This document shows, one piece after another, positions 8,525 to 17,574 of a stretch of DNA of 64,000 bases. Both the position numbers and the translations under genes were made by a program. The notes below the pieces were generated by a model, which had not been told where the DNA came from, made no database searches, and worked only from the letters and a program-made list of their open reading frames with translations. The stretch lies in assembly GCA_036012865.1 (NCBI GenBank), contig DASCQC010000029.1, forward strand, positions 40,119 through 104,118, written 5' to 3'. This DNA comes from DASCQC01 sp036012865. GTDB lineage: Bacteria; Pseudomonadota; Gammaproteobacteria; Comchoanobacterales; Comchoanobacteraceae. The first letter of the stretch is position 1. Every line of letters begins with the position of its first letter.

Positions 8525-9865
8525 CTATACAATGATAGAGAAGCCCAGGACCCCTACCCTTACATTTTTAGTCGGAATATAATAATTCACATTAATAGCA
8601 TCATAACCTTTAGAAGAATGTTCCTGTAACACTGCATGCATGGTTAAACGGTCAGTAAATTTATGAGCCACCCGAACCCCTTTAATCGTAGCTTTTGAAG
8701 CATCATTATAAAACGCCTTAGACGTTGCATATTCACCACTTAAGCCGGTTTCTTTACCCATAATAACATACGTATAACCCAACTCAAAAGAGTTCATAAC
8801 TGCAGGTTTTTGACCATATCGATAATTATAATAATATGCATTATAATTTACATCCACAACATTCACAAAGTTATGTGGACTTAATTTAGCATACGCATAT
8901 GAGCCATCAATCCCATGATATTTAAAGGCCGCTGAAGCCCCTAAACCTCTTAGATGCCAATCTCCACCATTAATAGAAGATTTGTTTTGATTCTCGGTAT
9001 AGCCCCTATAAAAAGGCTCCCATGCACGCGATGTATAACCTGCTCTTAAATCTAAATCAACACCCTGCAAAGATCCTTTCCAAGAACCTGAAACACCAAA
9101 ACTGTCATAACGCGGAAAAACAACAAAACCCGCACCAAATATTGTTCGTTGATCACCTTGGGATACATATTCAGCAGATAAAGATAACCCTTTTATGTAT
9201 TCAGCAGTCGTATATTGAACACGGAATTGATCACGATTTAGTTCATACGAACCAAAATTAATACCTATTGAATTTACTTGTTCATAAGTACCAAATGGTA
9301 CAGCATACACATTACTTGTATCCGCTCTACGATAAGAGGTTGAAGCAAATGTAGCCTTGGTAGATTCACTTGTCCCTGTAGGCGCCTTACCTATACTTAA
9401 TTGTCCTAAAACACCCATACTATCATCAATTGAAACTTCTAATATATCAGAATGAACTCTATAATTATAAGATGGGTATCGCTCTTCCCACTCCCCATTC
9501 AAAGTAAAGTACTTTTGTACAAAAGCATTGTCATCATCATATGAATAAAATCTATTAAAATCTGATGATACTCTAGCTTTTGCCGTTAAGTCATAACGAC
9601 TAACTCTAGTCTTAGCTGTCAACTGAAGGTGCGAAAGATCTTTTTGGGATCCCATTTGTCCCACCATCACATTGGAATACTTTCGACCCGTTTTATTGTT
9701 ATCAATTTTACGCACTGCAGCATTAATCAACCCAGAAACAGTAACCTCTGATTGCTTAAATTTTGGGTGTTTATAAACACCTGCAGAAGCCACTTCAACA
9801 CTAAAAAGCCAAGGGGCAACTAAAATAACAGAGCCCATCATCCCTGCCATAACCTTATGATTCAT
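8525..9865 (-). CDS. Outer-membrane porin paralogue 5 (second subfamily)
   Basis: 446 residues from the ATG at 9865 with the same GAGGAGA leader as porin 4. The signal peptide and the first 50 residues are nearly identical to porin 4; the loops differ, being rich in Tyr, Asn and Arg. Shared blocks include GKAPTGTSESTKATFA and HLRGLGASAAFKY. The C-terminus is VGVLGFSIIV. It is the first unit of the array in transcription order and lies next to the asd gene cluster, but has its own promoter, so it is not cotranscribed by necessity. Confidence 0.82.
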   Translation of the reverse strand: MNHKVMAGMMGSVILVAPWLFSVEVASAGVYKHPKFKQSEVTVSGLINAAVRKIDNNKTGRKYSNVMVGQMGSQKDLSHLQLTAKTRVSRYDLTAKARVSSDFNRFYSYDDDNAFVQKYFTLNGEWEERYPSYNYRVHSDILEVSIDDSMGVLGQLSIGKAPTGTSESTKATFASTSYRRADTSNVYAVPFGTYEQVNSIGINFGSYELNRDQFRVQYTTAEYIKGLSLSAEYVSQGDQRTIFGAGFVVFPRYDSFGVSGSWKGSLQGVDLDLRAGYTSRAWEPFYRGYTENQNKSSINGGDWHLRGLGASAAFKYHGIDGSYAYAKLSPHNFVNVVDVNYNAYYYNYRYGQKPAVMNSFELGYTYVIMGKETGLSGEYATSKAFYNDASKATIKGVRVAHKFTDRLTMHAVLQEHSSKGYDAINVNYYIPTKNVRVGVLGFSIIV

Positions 9866-9912
9866 CAAAATCTCCTCACTATTCCTTTCGTTTAATAAAA
9901 TCTACAACATAA

Positions 9913-9941
9913 ATTCTACATCAAAAGGAAATTTAGATCAA
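9913..9941 (-). promoter_or_regulatory. Promoter of porin 5
   Basis: On the minus strand TTGATC, 17 bp ending in TTTTGATG, then TAGAAT; the TTTGATGTA core is shared by the porin promoters. Confidence 0.7.
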
Positions 9942-9983
9942 AGAAAATCATTAACCTGTGACTGTCGGCCCCAAGAAAAAGAA

Positions 9984-10394
9984 TTACCTACCTGGAGGCT
10001 TCATAAAAGGCATGCTTGAAATATCAGGACTGGACGTGAATTTTTTATCCCCATACAAGGTTTGATGATTGGACATAATACTTTCCATGTCACCCACTGT
10101 TAGCGGCTTATCTTGTGATGCCTTAACCTCATACTCTCTGGCAACTTCGTCTAGAACCTTCTCCATTTCTTGATCTTTTGCATTTTCAAACAAATGGACT
10201 ACATTCGAATCCACGCCTTTATTTTTCAAATCAGCTACTGCTTGAGCTATGCGAGTACGCAACCCCTCTGGGTCCGTTATAAGATCTCCAGCTCCTTCAA
10301 ATTCTTTGATAATTTCTTTATAACCATACCCCTCAGAGTCTGTATTATCTACACCTGATTGATTGGATAAATTATTTGTTTTTTTCTCTAACAC
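9984..10394 (-). CDS. Hypothetical soluble protein coupled to asd
   Basis: 136 residues, no signal peptide or membrane helix; acidic and predicted mostly helical with a Pro-rich end (SSMPFMKPPGR). I recognise no family. The GTG start at 10394 lies inside the end of asd, 7 nt before asd's last base, and a strong GGAGGAG precedes it, so translation is probably coupled to asd. Such coupling shows cotranscription but not a role in aspartate metabolism. The composition matches its neighbours. A secreted substrate is possible but nothing in the sequence demands it. Confidence 0.65.
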   Translation of the reverse strand: MLEKKTNNLSNQSGVDNTDSEGYGYKEIIKEFEGAGDLITDPEGLRTRIAQAVADLKNKGVDSNVVHLFENAKDQEMEKVLDEVAREYEVKASQDKPLTVGDMESIMSNHQTLYGDKKFTSSPDISSMPFMKPPGR

Positions 10395-11380
10395 TTTAGC
10401 TCCTCCTTATTAATTATAGGATATTTATCAGCTATTTGCAATGCATTATAAGCAGCTCCTCTTAAAATATTATCAGCAACCACCCATAAATGCAAGCGGC
10501 ACTCGTCATTCAGCGACTTTCTTAGCCTTCCAACAGCCGTTTTCGGTGTATTCACAATATCTTGAATATTCGGGTAATCCTCACACAACTCTAAGTGAGA
10601 TATGTTGGAAAATAACGATTTAACCTCCTCAAGATCAATAGGCTGGTGGGTATCAATACAAATAGACTCCGCATGCGTATATATCGTTGGAACTCTTACC
10701 GTTGTTACTTCAACCTCAAGAGACTTATCTCCCCAAATCTTTTGAGTCTCATGAATCATTTTCATCTCTTCCTCACAAAACCCATTCTCTGCCATTTTTC
10801 CAATGCTTGGAACCAATGAAAAGGCGGCATCGTTAGTTGCATAATTTTGATTGCTTAAACTCGCTTCAGTATTGTTAACCAAACCCTCCATAGCTCTTTG
10901 ACCGGCGCCTGAATAGGATTGATACGTTGAAACTGTAAGTCGCTTTATCCCCCAAATGTCTCGGATAGGGTTAAGGGCCAATAACATCTGAATAGTCGAG
11001 CAATTAGGGTTGGCAATAATACGATGCTTCTCAAATAAATTATCCCTTCCATTAATCTCAGGAATGATTAAAGGAACTGAAGCATGCTGCCTGAAAGCTG
11101 AGGAGTTGTCCACCACCCAACACCCGGCATCAACCACTCTAGGAACCCACTTTCTTGAAACACTTGCCCCTGCGGAAAAAAACACCCCCTCGATTAAACC
11201 CCAATCAACATCATCAATATTTTCAACCTTATAAGAATCATGATCAATCACAAGCGTCTTACCTTGAGAGCGAGCAGAAGCAATGGCGACAAACTTCGCT
11301 GCAGGAAACAACCTTCGCCCCCACCTTAACAATTCCTGTCCAACTAACCCCGTAGCTCCAACCACACCAAAAGTTCTCAT
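10388..11380 (-). CDS. asd: Aspartate-semialdehyde dehydrogenase
   Basis: 330 residues. It reduces aspartyl phosphate to aspartate semialdehyde with NADPH, a shared step to diaminopimelate, lysine, threonine and methionine. Seen: N-terminal dinucleotide motif GATGLVG, catalytic Cys127 in ANPNCST, and the acid-base His236 in RVPTIYTHAES. The full family length is present. AGAGGTGG precedes the ATG. Diaminopimelate supply links it to mpl at 24.5 kb, which recycles DAP-containing peptides. A Usg-type paralogue lacking activity was considered but the intact active site argues against it. Confidence 0.92.
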   Translation of the reverse strand: MRTFGVVGATGLVGQELLRWGRRLFPAAKFVAIASARSQGKTLVIDHDSYKVENIDDVDWGLIEGVFFSAGASVSRKWVPRVVDAGCWVVDNSSAFRQHASVPLIIPEINGRDNLFEKHRIIANPNCSTIQMLLALNPIRDIWGIKRLTVSTYQSYSGAGQRAMEGLVNNTEASLSNQNYATNDAAFSLVPSIGKMAENGFCEEEMKMIHETQKIWGDKSLEVEVTTVRVPTIYTHAESICIDTHQPIDLEEVKSLFSNISHLELCEDYPNIQDIVNTPKTAVGRLRKSLNDECRLHLWVVADNILRGAAYNALQIADKYPIINKEELKC

Positions 11381-11453
11381 ACCACCTCTTGTAAAACACC
11401 TAGTGTATACCCCCTTAAAGCATCCATCAAGACTAGATCTTAGCCCATTGATT

Positions 11454-11462
11454 TGTTATAAT
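11454..11462 (+). promoter_or_regulatory. Extended -10 element, possible leaderless start for the Smr gene
   Basis: TGTTATAAT fits an extended -10. The predicted transcription start, 7 nt past the hexamer, falls on the A of the ATG at 11469. No -35 box is evident. Confidence 0.5.
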
Positions 11463-11468
11463 AAAAAT

Positions 11469-11969
11469 ATGTCAAATGGCAAACCACATAACACGGATGT
11501 CTTTTTGGAAACCATGAAAAAGACTCTCAACTACCCTGCGGCCACCCCTCCTTCCGTGCCGAAGGAAATTCCACAACTTAACTTCCCCATTCACAACTGT
11601 CCGTACGGACCCGATGAAGCCATCTACCAACAAGGAAGCCTGCCGTCTAAATCGTTTCAAAAACTAAAACTTGGTAAACTCAACCTCGAGGATACCTTAA
11701 ACCTTAGAGGATTCACTCGTGAAGAATCCTTGCAACACCTTCAAAATTTCTTATACAACTCTTTCTACCAATCTCACCGAACCGTCCTAATCATCCATGG
11801 CAAAGGCCATCACTCAAAAGGGCCTAATTGGATTAAAAACGATGTCCTTGTCAGCTTAAAAACTCACCCACTGGTCATCGCATTAGCCTCTGCCCAACCC
11901 AAAGACGGTGGAGAAGGAAGTGTCTACGTTCGTTTAAAAAAACCCCATAAAACCGGAGATCAAATATGA
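11469..11969 (+). CDS. Smr-domain protein (SmrA/SmrB-like nuclease)
   Basis: 166 residues. The C-terminal half (about 75-160) is an Smr domain: LNLRGFTREESLQHLQNFL, then VLIIHGKGHHSKG and a closing GGEGSVYVRLKK. The LDLHG-type motif here reads LNLRG, so the first His is replaced, but the HGKG loop is intact. SmrB-type proteins cut mRNA at collided ribosomes; SmrA-type roles are less clear, so I give no symbol. The ATG at 11469 has no Shine-Dalgarno; an in-frame ATG at 11514 follows GGAAACC and is a fair alternative. The gene ends in an ATGA overlap with the next gene. Confidence 0.8.
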   Translation: MSNGKPHNTDVFLETMKKTLNYPAATPPSVPKEIPQLNFPIHNCPYGPDEAIYQQGSLPSKSFQKLKLGKLNLEDTLNLRGFTREESLQHLQNFLYNSFYQSHRTVLIIHGKGHHSKGPNWIKNDVLVSLKTHPLVIALASAQPKDGGEGSVYVRLKKPHKTGDQI

Positions 11970-12817
11970 CTCGCTGTTTAATCATTGGCTGTGGCTATGT
12001 TGGCAACCACTTAGGAACCTTATTACTGAATGAGGGGTGCACCGTTTATGGCCTTAGAAGACAGGCCCATAAAATAGCTGAAAACATAACCCCCATCGGC
12101 ATGGATTGGCTAGATATGACCGTTGACAAACTTCCAGAAGTAGATTTTATATTTTATCTACTCTCACCTGATTCAAGTGACGACACAAACTATAAAAAAA
12201 CCTATTTAGAAGGAACCAAACACCTCATTCATCTACTTAATACAAGTGAAAAACCTTGTCAGAAAATCATTTATGCCTCCAGCACCAAAGTCTATTCAAT
12301 TCAAGATGGTAGCTGGGTAGATGAAGAAACCCCCATTAACCCCACCGAACCTAAAGCCAAGATTCTTTACGAGGCTGAAAACATCATAACATCTTCTGGC
12401 CATGACTTTAGCATTGCAAGACTAGGAGGCATCTATGGGCCCCACCGCCACTTTCTACTTAACCAAGTCATTAACGGGGAAGTTTCTATTAGAAAAGATC
12501 AAGCCTTCTCTAACCGCATTCATCAAGAAGATTGCGCACAAGCACTTAAGCACATGATGACCCTCACCTTCAACGAAGGTATTTATAACGTTGTTGATCA
12601 AGAACCCGCAACACTTAACACCATCATAAGCTGGATCAGCAGTAAATCAGGCAAGCCCCTACCCCCACTTGAAGAGGCAAACTCATCCATGGACTTACGC
12701 CTCACCAACAAACAGTGCAGCTGTCAAAGACTTCTTCACACTGGGTTTATCTTTAAATACCCCAACTTTAGGGACGGGTTTGGTGAAATTTTGAGAAAAG
12801 AATTTAACGTGCACTAG
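11966..12817 (+). CDS. NAD(P)-dependent SDR epimerase, YeeZ-like
   Basis: 283 residues. N-terminal Rossmann motif IIGCGYVGNHLG, then YASSTKVYS, where the usual extended-SDR YxxxK is not clear-cut, and RLGGIYGPHR further on. This matches the YeeZ-like branch of atypical extended SDR proteins, whose substrate is unknown. It overlaps the Smr gene by 4 nt (ATGA), so the two form an operon. Its 3' end overlaps the convergent acylase gene by 14 bp, leaving no room for a terminator between them. Confidence 0.8.
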   Translation: MTRCLIIGCGYVGNHLGTLLLNEGCTVYGLRRQAHKIAENITPIGMDWLDMTVDKLPEVDFIFYLLSPDSSDDTNYKKTYLEGTKHLIHLLNTSEKPCQKIIYASSTKVYSIQDGSWVDEETPINPTEPKAKILYEAENIITSSGHDFSIARLGGIYGPHRHFLLNQVINGEVSIRKDQAFSNRIHQEDCAQALKHMMTLTFNEGIYNVVDQEPATLNTIISWISSKSGKPLPPLEEANSSMDLRLTNKQCSCQRLLHTGFIFKYPNFRDGFGEILRKEFNVH

Positions 12818-15086
12818 GCTTAATGGTGAGCTCATATTGAATGGGCTGATCAATGGAAAGATAGTTTCCATTAACCCAAGAATCCAAAAACCGAAACGCG
12901 TACGGCTGATACGGGTTTTCAGTCTCACTTAAAGGTTGAATATATTCGAAATGATACCCCCTCTTCCCCATATCAACAATCATTCGGTAGGACGAAATAC
13001 TCAGAACAGAATTATCTTTTTGAAAAGTTGACCATTGAGCGCGATTAAGGGTAGCTCTTCCCCCAGGAACTGAAACTTTAATGTGATAATCTTTCCCCAT
13101 AAAAGGGATTTTTGAAAAAATCGGATGTTTAAATTCAACACGATGAACCTCTTTCCAAGCCGGAATGTTTTTATAATCCATCCCTCCCGCTAGAGAATTC
13201 ATGGCTTGAGTCAAGGTGACATCTAAAAGATGGCCGCAAGAATGGTACCCCAACCCTTGACACTCCTTTTCATTCTGCAATAGGCTGACTATCCTCTGGA
13301 TACGAAAATCATACAGAGCAGGAAACCCTCTACGCCAAGAGGCATCATAAGCAACATTAGTTATCTGGGTCAACCACGCCTGATAAAGGCTTGGGTACTT
13401 GGCATCCAATTGACATTCGCCATCCCACTGACTAAACCAGTCCCAAACCTCCTTGTTTGCATGGGAACCATTGATTTTTGATAAAGCAGGTTTTATCATA
13501 GCCCACTCCAGCTCCTTAACATCCAACTGCAAAGCTTTCAGCATATCGCTAGTCCATCGAGCTTTTCCAGGCAACATTTCAAGCATTCTTGAGGCCCTCA
13601 ACTCATACCCTATAGCGCTAAGGTCATATCGATACTTATTTGAAATGGGTGAATTATTTGCATTGATCAAATACCCTGACAAAGGGTCTATTGCATGAGG
13701 CATGTACTGCCATTCAAGATTACCTGCTCGGTTAGACTCGTCACTTACTTGATGTTGAATCGTTTTTCTTTTAGGAATACGCCCGGATAAATGGTAACCC
13801 ACATGCCCCTTATCATCTATAGCCAATAAATTTAAAGCAGGCGCAATAAACTTACTCATGGATTGAAAAGATTCCTTGATAGAGCTTGCAAAATTCATCC
13901 CTAACAAAGCTTCCGAACCAGTATCATCGTCACTATCCACCTCCCAATTTAAAGCCACAGGTTGATCATCAATATAGGCAATAATAGGCCCATCATCAGA
14001 CTGTTCAGAAATAAACTTAACAGGATCTTCCCCTTTGACCTCTATAATATGATGAACTTTTCGAATATTCCTTGGGTTGCTCACTAACTCAGATTGATCA
14101 ACAAAACTATAGGTAAAACTCCATGCTACGTGCTTGTTTCGACCAAACACCACCCCTGGCGCTCCTGGCAATGATGCTCCACTAATTCTATGTTCCGAAA
14201 ATTCCATATCAGCAGTATACCAGGTATCAGGAAAACTAGGGCTTAAATGAGGGTCTGCCATCATCAGGGAAGATTTATTGGCTGACCTTTTAGGCCCGAC
14301 CACAACAGCATTTGACGCTCCCGACTCCCAAAGCTTACTCAAGTCTAAATCCGTAGATATTGTATTAATTTTTTTATGTTTAGCATAGTTCTTGACCAAA
14401 GCCTTATGAAGCATAGGAAGCCCTTGACGCCTACCTTCTTGACTAGAAACTGTTGAGTTTTGTTGCAACGTTGGGTACCATTTATCCCACTGATCATCAT
14501 CCCAGAAACCCGAACCCAACTTAAGTCGCCACTCTTTATTTCCTAATGCGAAACCGATTAACTTTCCCATCACCAAGGAATCCTCAACCGCCCAAGGTTC
14601 AACTTTACTAACCAACAGGTTTAAAGGCAATGAATAACGACCAGAAGCAATAACCTCATTCACACCATCTGCGTAAGCCTGCAGCTTTTTTCTTGAAGAT
14701 TCTGACAATAGTTCTGTACTTTTTTTTGCAGCAGGATAAAGACCCAAAATCCTCATTTGCTTATCCACACCTAAAACTTTAGGCCCTAGCACCTGACTTA
14801 GTCTACCTTGCGCAAATCGGCGATTAAACTCCATTTGAGCCAAGCGATCCTGAGCATGGACAAAACCCTGAGCCCAAAAAACATCTTCATCATTATTAGC
14901 CTGAATATGAGGAACCCCAAAAGAATCTCGACGAATGATTACCTCGTCAGAAACAGTATTAAACTTCAAATTACCCGACAAAACAGCCCTGTGATTCATC
15001 TGAAAAATCTTCCAGCCAAAGGTAACTAGCAAAACACCGGAAACAGCAAAAGTTACAAAAACCTTACTTATTTTTTTAATCAACAA
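12804..15086 (-). CDS. Penicillin-acylase-family Ntn hydrolase, copy 1
   Basis: 760 residues with an N-terminal hydrophobic segment (7-28) for export or anchoring. These enzymes cleave themselves into alpha and beta chains; the new beta N-terminus is the catalytic serine. Here Ser258 follows GA (SGASNAVVVG). Counting it as B1, His falls at B23 in ADPHL and a LINANNSP block supplies the oxyanion Asn, all as in the family. The substrate could be acyl-homoserine lactones, penicillins or other amides; sequence alone cannot decide. Start TTG at 15086 is supported by AAGGAG 7 nt away. Only 1 bp separates it from copy 2. Confidence 0.87.
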   Translation of the reverse strand: MLIKKISKVFVTFAVSGVLLVTFGWKIFQMNHRAVLSGNLKFNTVSDEVIIRRDSFGVPHIQANNDEDVFWAQGFVHAQDRLAQMEFNRRFAQGRLSQVLGPKVLGVDKQMRILGLYPAAKKSTELLSESSRKKLQAYADGVNEVIASGRYSLPLNLLVSKVEPWAVEDSLVMGKLIGFALGNKEWRLKLGSGFWDDDQWDKWYPTLQQNSTVSSQEGRRQGLPMLHKALVKNYAKHKKINTISTDLDLSKLWESGASNAVVVGPKRSANKSSLMMADPHLSPSFPDTWYTADMEFSEHRISGASLPGAPGVVFGRNKHVAWSFTYSFVDQSELVSNPRNIRKVHHIIEVKGEDPVKFISEQSDDGPIIAYIDDQPVALNWEVDSDDDTGSEALLGMNFASSIKESFQSMSKFIAPALNLLAIDDKGHVGYHLSGRIPKRKTIQHQVSDESNRAGNLEWQYMPHAIDPLSGYLINANNSPISNKYRYDLSAIGYELRASRMLEMLPGKARWTSDMLKALQLDVKELEWAMIKPALSKINGSHANKEVWDWFSQWDGECQLDAKYPSLYQAWLTQITNVAYDASWRRGFPALYDFRIQRIVSLLQNEKECQGLGYHSCGHLLDVTLTQAMNSLAGGMDYKNIPAWKEVHRVEFKHPIFSKIPFMGKDYHIKVSVPGGRATLNRAQWSTFQKDNSVLSISSYRMIVDMGKRGYHFEYIQPLSETENPYQPYAFRFLDSWVNGNYLSIDQPIQYELTIKPSAR

Positions 15087-15087
15087 T

Positions 15088-17433
15088 TCAGGACTCCTTA
15101 GGCATCAACTTCAGTTTATCACTCGTACCATTCACCCATCGAGCAACGTCAATAAAGCTTCCATGAGCCCAACTGGAAAGCAAGTCATCATAATGGCTAG
15201 AAAAAATACTACCTGATTGCCCTGGAGCAATCATCATCTGGTCATGCTGAAACGAAGCGGCATCCACGACCAGTCTAATCACCGGGCCTTCTACTGCATC
15301 AAACCATTTAGTTTTACCAAACCACCTCGATCGATTTAAGGTCTCACGACTACCTGAACTTGGAATCGATCGATTGAACCAATACCCTAAATAAGGAACT
15401 TTCCCAAAAACAGTATGCCTAAAAAAGGCTTTGTGCACATACTTCCATTTCCAATGATAAACATTGGTGCCTAAATTATTCGCCAAATGTAACACTGCAG
15501 CGTGAAATGTTTTTTCCAGCATCTCTTGACTACTAGAATACTGCCCCATCCTGCCGCCATCATTCAATCGGTTCTTAATATAATCAACGTTATAGCGTGG
15601 CTGATGGTAGGCAGGTCGATCATTGAAATCAGTGTACATAGCTTTTGAAATTTCTCGTATCCATTGACTATATATAGTGATACCAACACTATCTAATTCA
15701 GCCATTCCATTCCATTTTTGCAAACTATCATAGGCCTTTTTTTCTAACTCTTCTTGGGGTTTTAACCTCATTAGAAGATCTTTTAACAGGACCCACTCTT
15801 GATCTTTAACATCCATTTGTAACTTCTTCTGATCTGCCACACTCAATAAAAGGTTGTTCCTTGACAAAGATTCGTGCAAGCGAAACTGCCGAACATTATC
15901 ATATTCTAGGCCATTTAAGTTATATAAATAGCTAGGAGAAGCAATAACATTATTTGCATTGGCAACAAACCCTTTTTTGGGGTCTATCAAAAAGGGCATC
16001 TGGCGTTGAGGAATATAACCTTGCCAATAATTAGACGTTATAAATCTTCCAGAATATTGACGAGAAGGTACCTTGCCTAGCAAACGATACCCGACATGCT
16101 GGCGATCTATAATCACAAGGTTTTGACTGGGAGATATCCAATCATGAGAAGCTCTGAAAGCCTCTTTAACAGAAGCTGCCTCATTAATCTTAAATAAACT
16201 CTCCAAGGTAGAGTCCTTTTCATTTAACCCCAACCATAAGAACCTTGCTTGCTTTGATCCATTTTCTCCCACAATGCGACCATTTTTGATATCTTTAATC
16301 AACAACTCTTTCGATTCGCCACCTTTCACCAAAATAATTTCTTTTCGAACAGATCCTTTTGAGCAAGAATAGCAAATTTGCAAGTCAGATTGATCAGCAT
16401 GTGAATTAGTCAACCCCCAAGCAACATGATCATTGTGCCCAATAATCACATAAGGCGCTCCAGGCATCGCACCTCCTGAAATAGTCCCCTCGGGGCTTTC
16501 TAATTTAACCAAGTAAAATGTCCCAGGAACTGTCATATCCAAATGAGGGTCATTGGCAATCAACGGATGCTTACTTATTGAGTTACTTGCATTGATGGCC
16601 CATGCATTCGATCCTGGCTGGCGAGTTTCTCCACTAAATAGCTTCTCAATCAAAGTAACATCTTTAGCAATAAAAGGTTCAAATAATTTGAGATCTTCTT
16701 GAGAAATTGGAGGTGAATCTGGAAAACGTTGTTTAAAGGACTCTTTGGTAATCGGAAGACCAAATTCGAGTAATTCCTTTTTAGACACTGTGGCCTGTTC
16801 CATTTCTCCATAAGCCGGGTATAAACGATCAAACGTATCAATCCCATCATGATGACGAACATAGGAGTTCGAATATTTATACGTCCAGTTTCTTCCTAAA
16901 TTCCAAGACATAGCCTTAGCAATGGTCACTGCGTCACTAGGCTTCCAGGCTTCTGGATGAAACCCCAAAACCTTAAACTCTGTGTTGAGTGAATGATCTT
17001 GCATGTACTCATTCACCCCTTTAGCATACATTTCTAAGTAGCGCTTAGATTTCGGCGATAAATGCTGATACGATGATTTAGCTGCTTTGGCAAGGCCCAA
17101 TATTCGCATGTACTCATCTAAAGGGAGGGCTTTCTTACCTACAATTTCACTCATTCTTCCTTCAAATGTCTGCCTCATAATCATCATCTGAAGCAAGCGA
17201 TACTGCGCAGACACATACCCTTGCGCAAAAAACAAATCCTCTCGATTATCTGCCTTGATATGAATAATGCCTTCATCATTCTTTTGAACCAGCACACTAG
17301 AGCTCACACCAGAAACAAGCTTAAATCCATGATCTTCCTTAAAAAAACCAAAAAAAGCAACGGCCGACAACCCGATAACTAGCACCATAAAAACAGTACC
17401 CACTACGATGGATAAACGCGCAAAATATTTCAC
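15088..17433 (-). CDS. Penicillin-acylase-family Ntn hydrolase, copy 2
   Basis: 781 residues; N-terminal membrane segment (7-30). The self-cleavage site is PG/SNAW with nucleophile Ser275. His lies at beta position 23 (NDPHL), MPGAPYVIIGHNDHVAWG is the conserved mid-beta block, and FVANANNVIAS holds the oxyanion Asn. It is clearly homologous to copy 1 along its whole length but well diverged, so the duplication is old. It is upstream in the operon. Periplasmic or membrane-bound action is inferred from the N-terminal segment. Confidence 0.88.
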   Translation of the reverse strand: MKYFARLSIVVGTVFMVLVIGLSAVAFFGFFKEDHGFKLVSGVSSSVLVQKNDEGIIHIKADNREDLFFAQGYVSAQYRLLQMMIMRQTFEGRMSEIVGKKALPLDEYMRILGLAKAAKSSYQHLSPKSKRYLEMYAKGVNEYMQDHSLNTEFKVLGFHPEAWKPSDAVTIAKAMSWNLGRNWTYKYSNSYVRHHDGIDTFDRLYPAYGEMEQATVSKKELLEFGLPITKESFKQRFPDSPPISQEDLKLFEPFIAKDVTLIEKLFSGETRQPGSNAWAINASNSISKHPLIANDPHLDMTVPGTFYLVKLESPEGTISGGAMPGAPYVIIGHNDHVAWGLTNSHADQSDLQICYSCSKGSVRKEIILVKGGESKELLIKDIKNGRIVGENGSKQARFLWLGLNEKDSTLESLFKINEAASVKEAFRASHDWISPSQNLVIIDRQHVGYRLLGKVPSRQYSGRFITSNYWQGYIPQRQMPFLIDPKKGFVANANNVIASPSYLYNLNGLEYDNVRQFRLHESLSRNNLLLSVADQKKLQMDVKDQEWVLLKDLLMRLKPQEELEKKAYDSLQKWNGMAELDSVGITIYSQWIREISKAMYTDFNDRPAYHQPRYNVDYIKNRLNDGGRMGQYSSSQEMLEKTFHAAVLHLANNLGTNVYHWKWKYVHKAFFRHTVFGKVPYLGYWFNRSIPSSGSRETLNRSRWFGKTKWFDAVEGPVIRLVVDAASFQHDQMMIAPGQSGSIFSSHYDDLLSSWAHGSFIDVARWVNGTSDKLKLMPKES

Positions 17434-17537
17434 TTTATTGATGTCTCACAAAACTAAATAGTTTGTAATTATACCATTGAGGACTGAAAAAATCCAAAAC
17501 AATAAATAAAGCCTAGCTATTTGTATATAAATAGTTG

Positions 17538-17543
17538 TATAAT
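17538..17543 (+). promoter_or_regulatory. -10 box of the U-box gene
   Basis: TATAAT in the context GTATAATTA, 32 nt before the ATG; no good -35. An inverted repeat CTATTT-6-AAATAG (17517-17534) lies directly upstream, where an activator or repressor could bind. Confidence 0.5.
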
Positions 17544-17574
17544 TAGATATTAGGATGTCAATAGAGAGGATCAA

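Noticed and set aside
10388..11380. Usg-type inactive paralogue of aspartate-semialdehyde dehydrogenase
   Set aside because: The catalytic Cys127 and His236 are both present.
12804..17433. Naming the acylases as beta-lactam or quorum-signal enzymes
   Set aside because: The active site is conserved in all subfamilies and does not fix the substrate.
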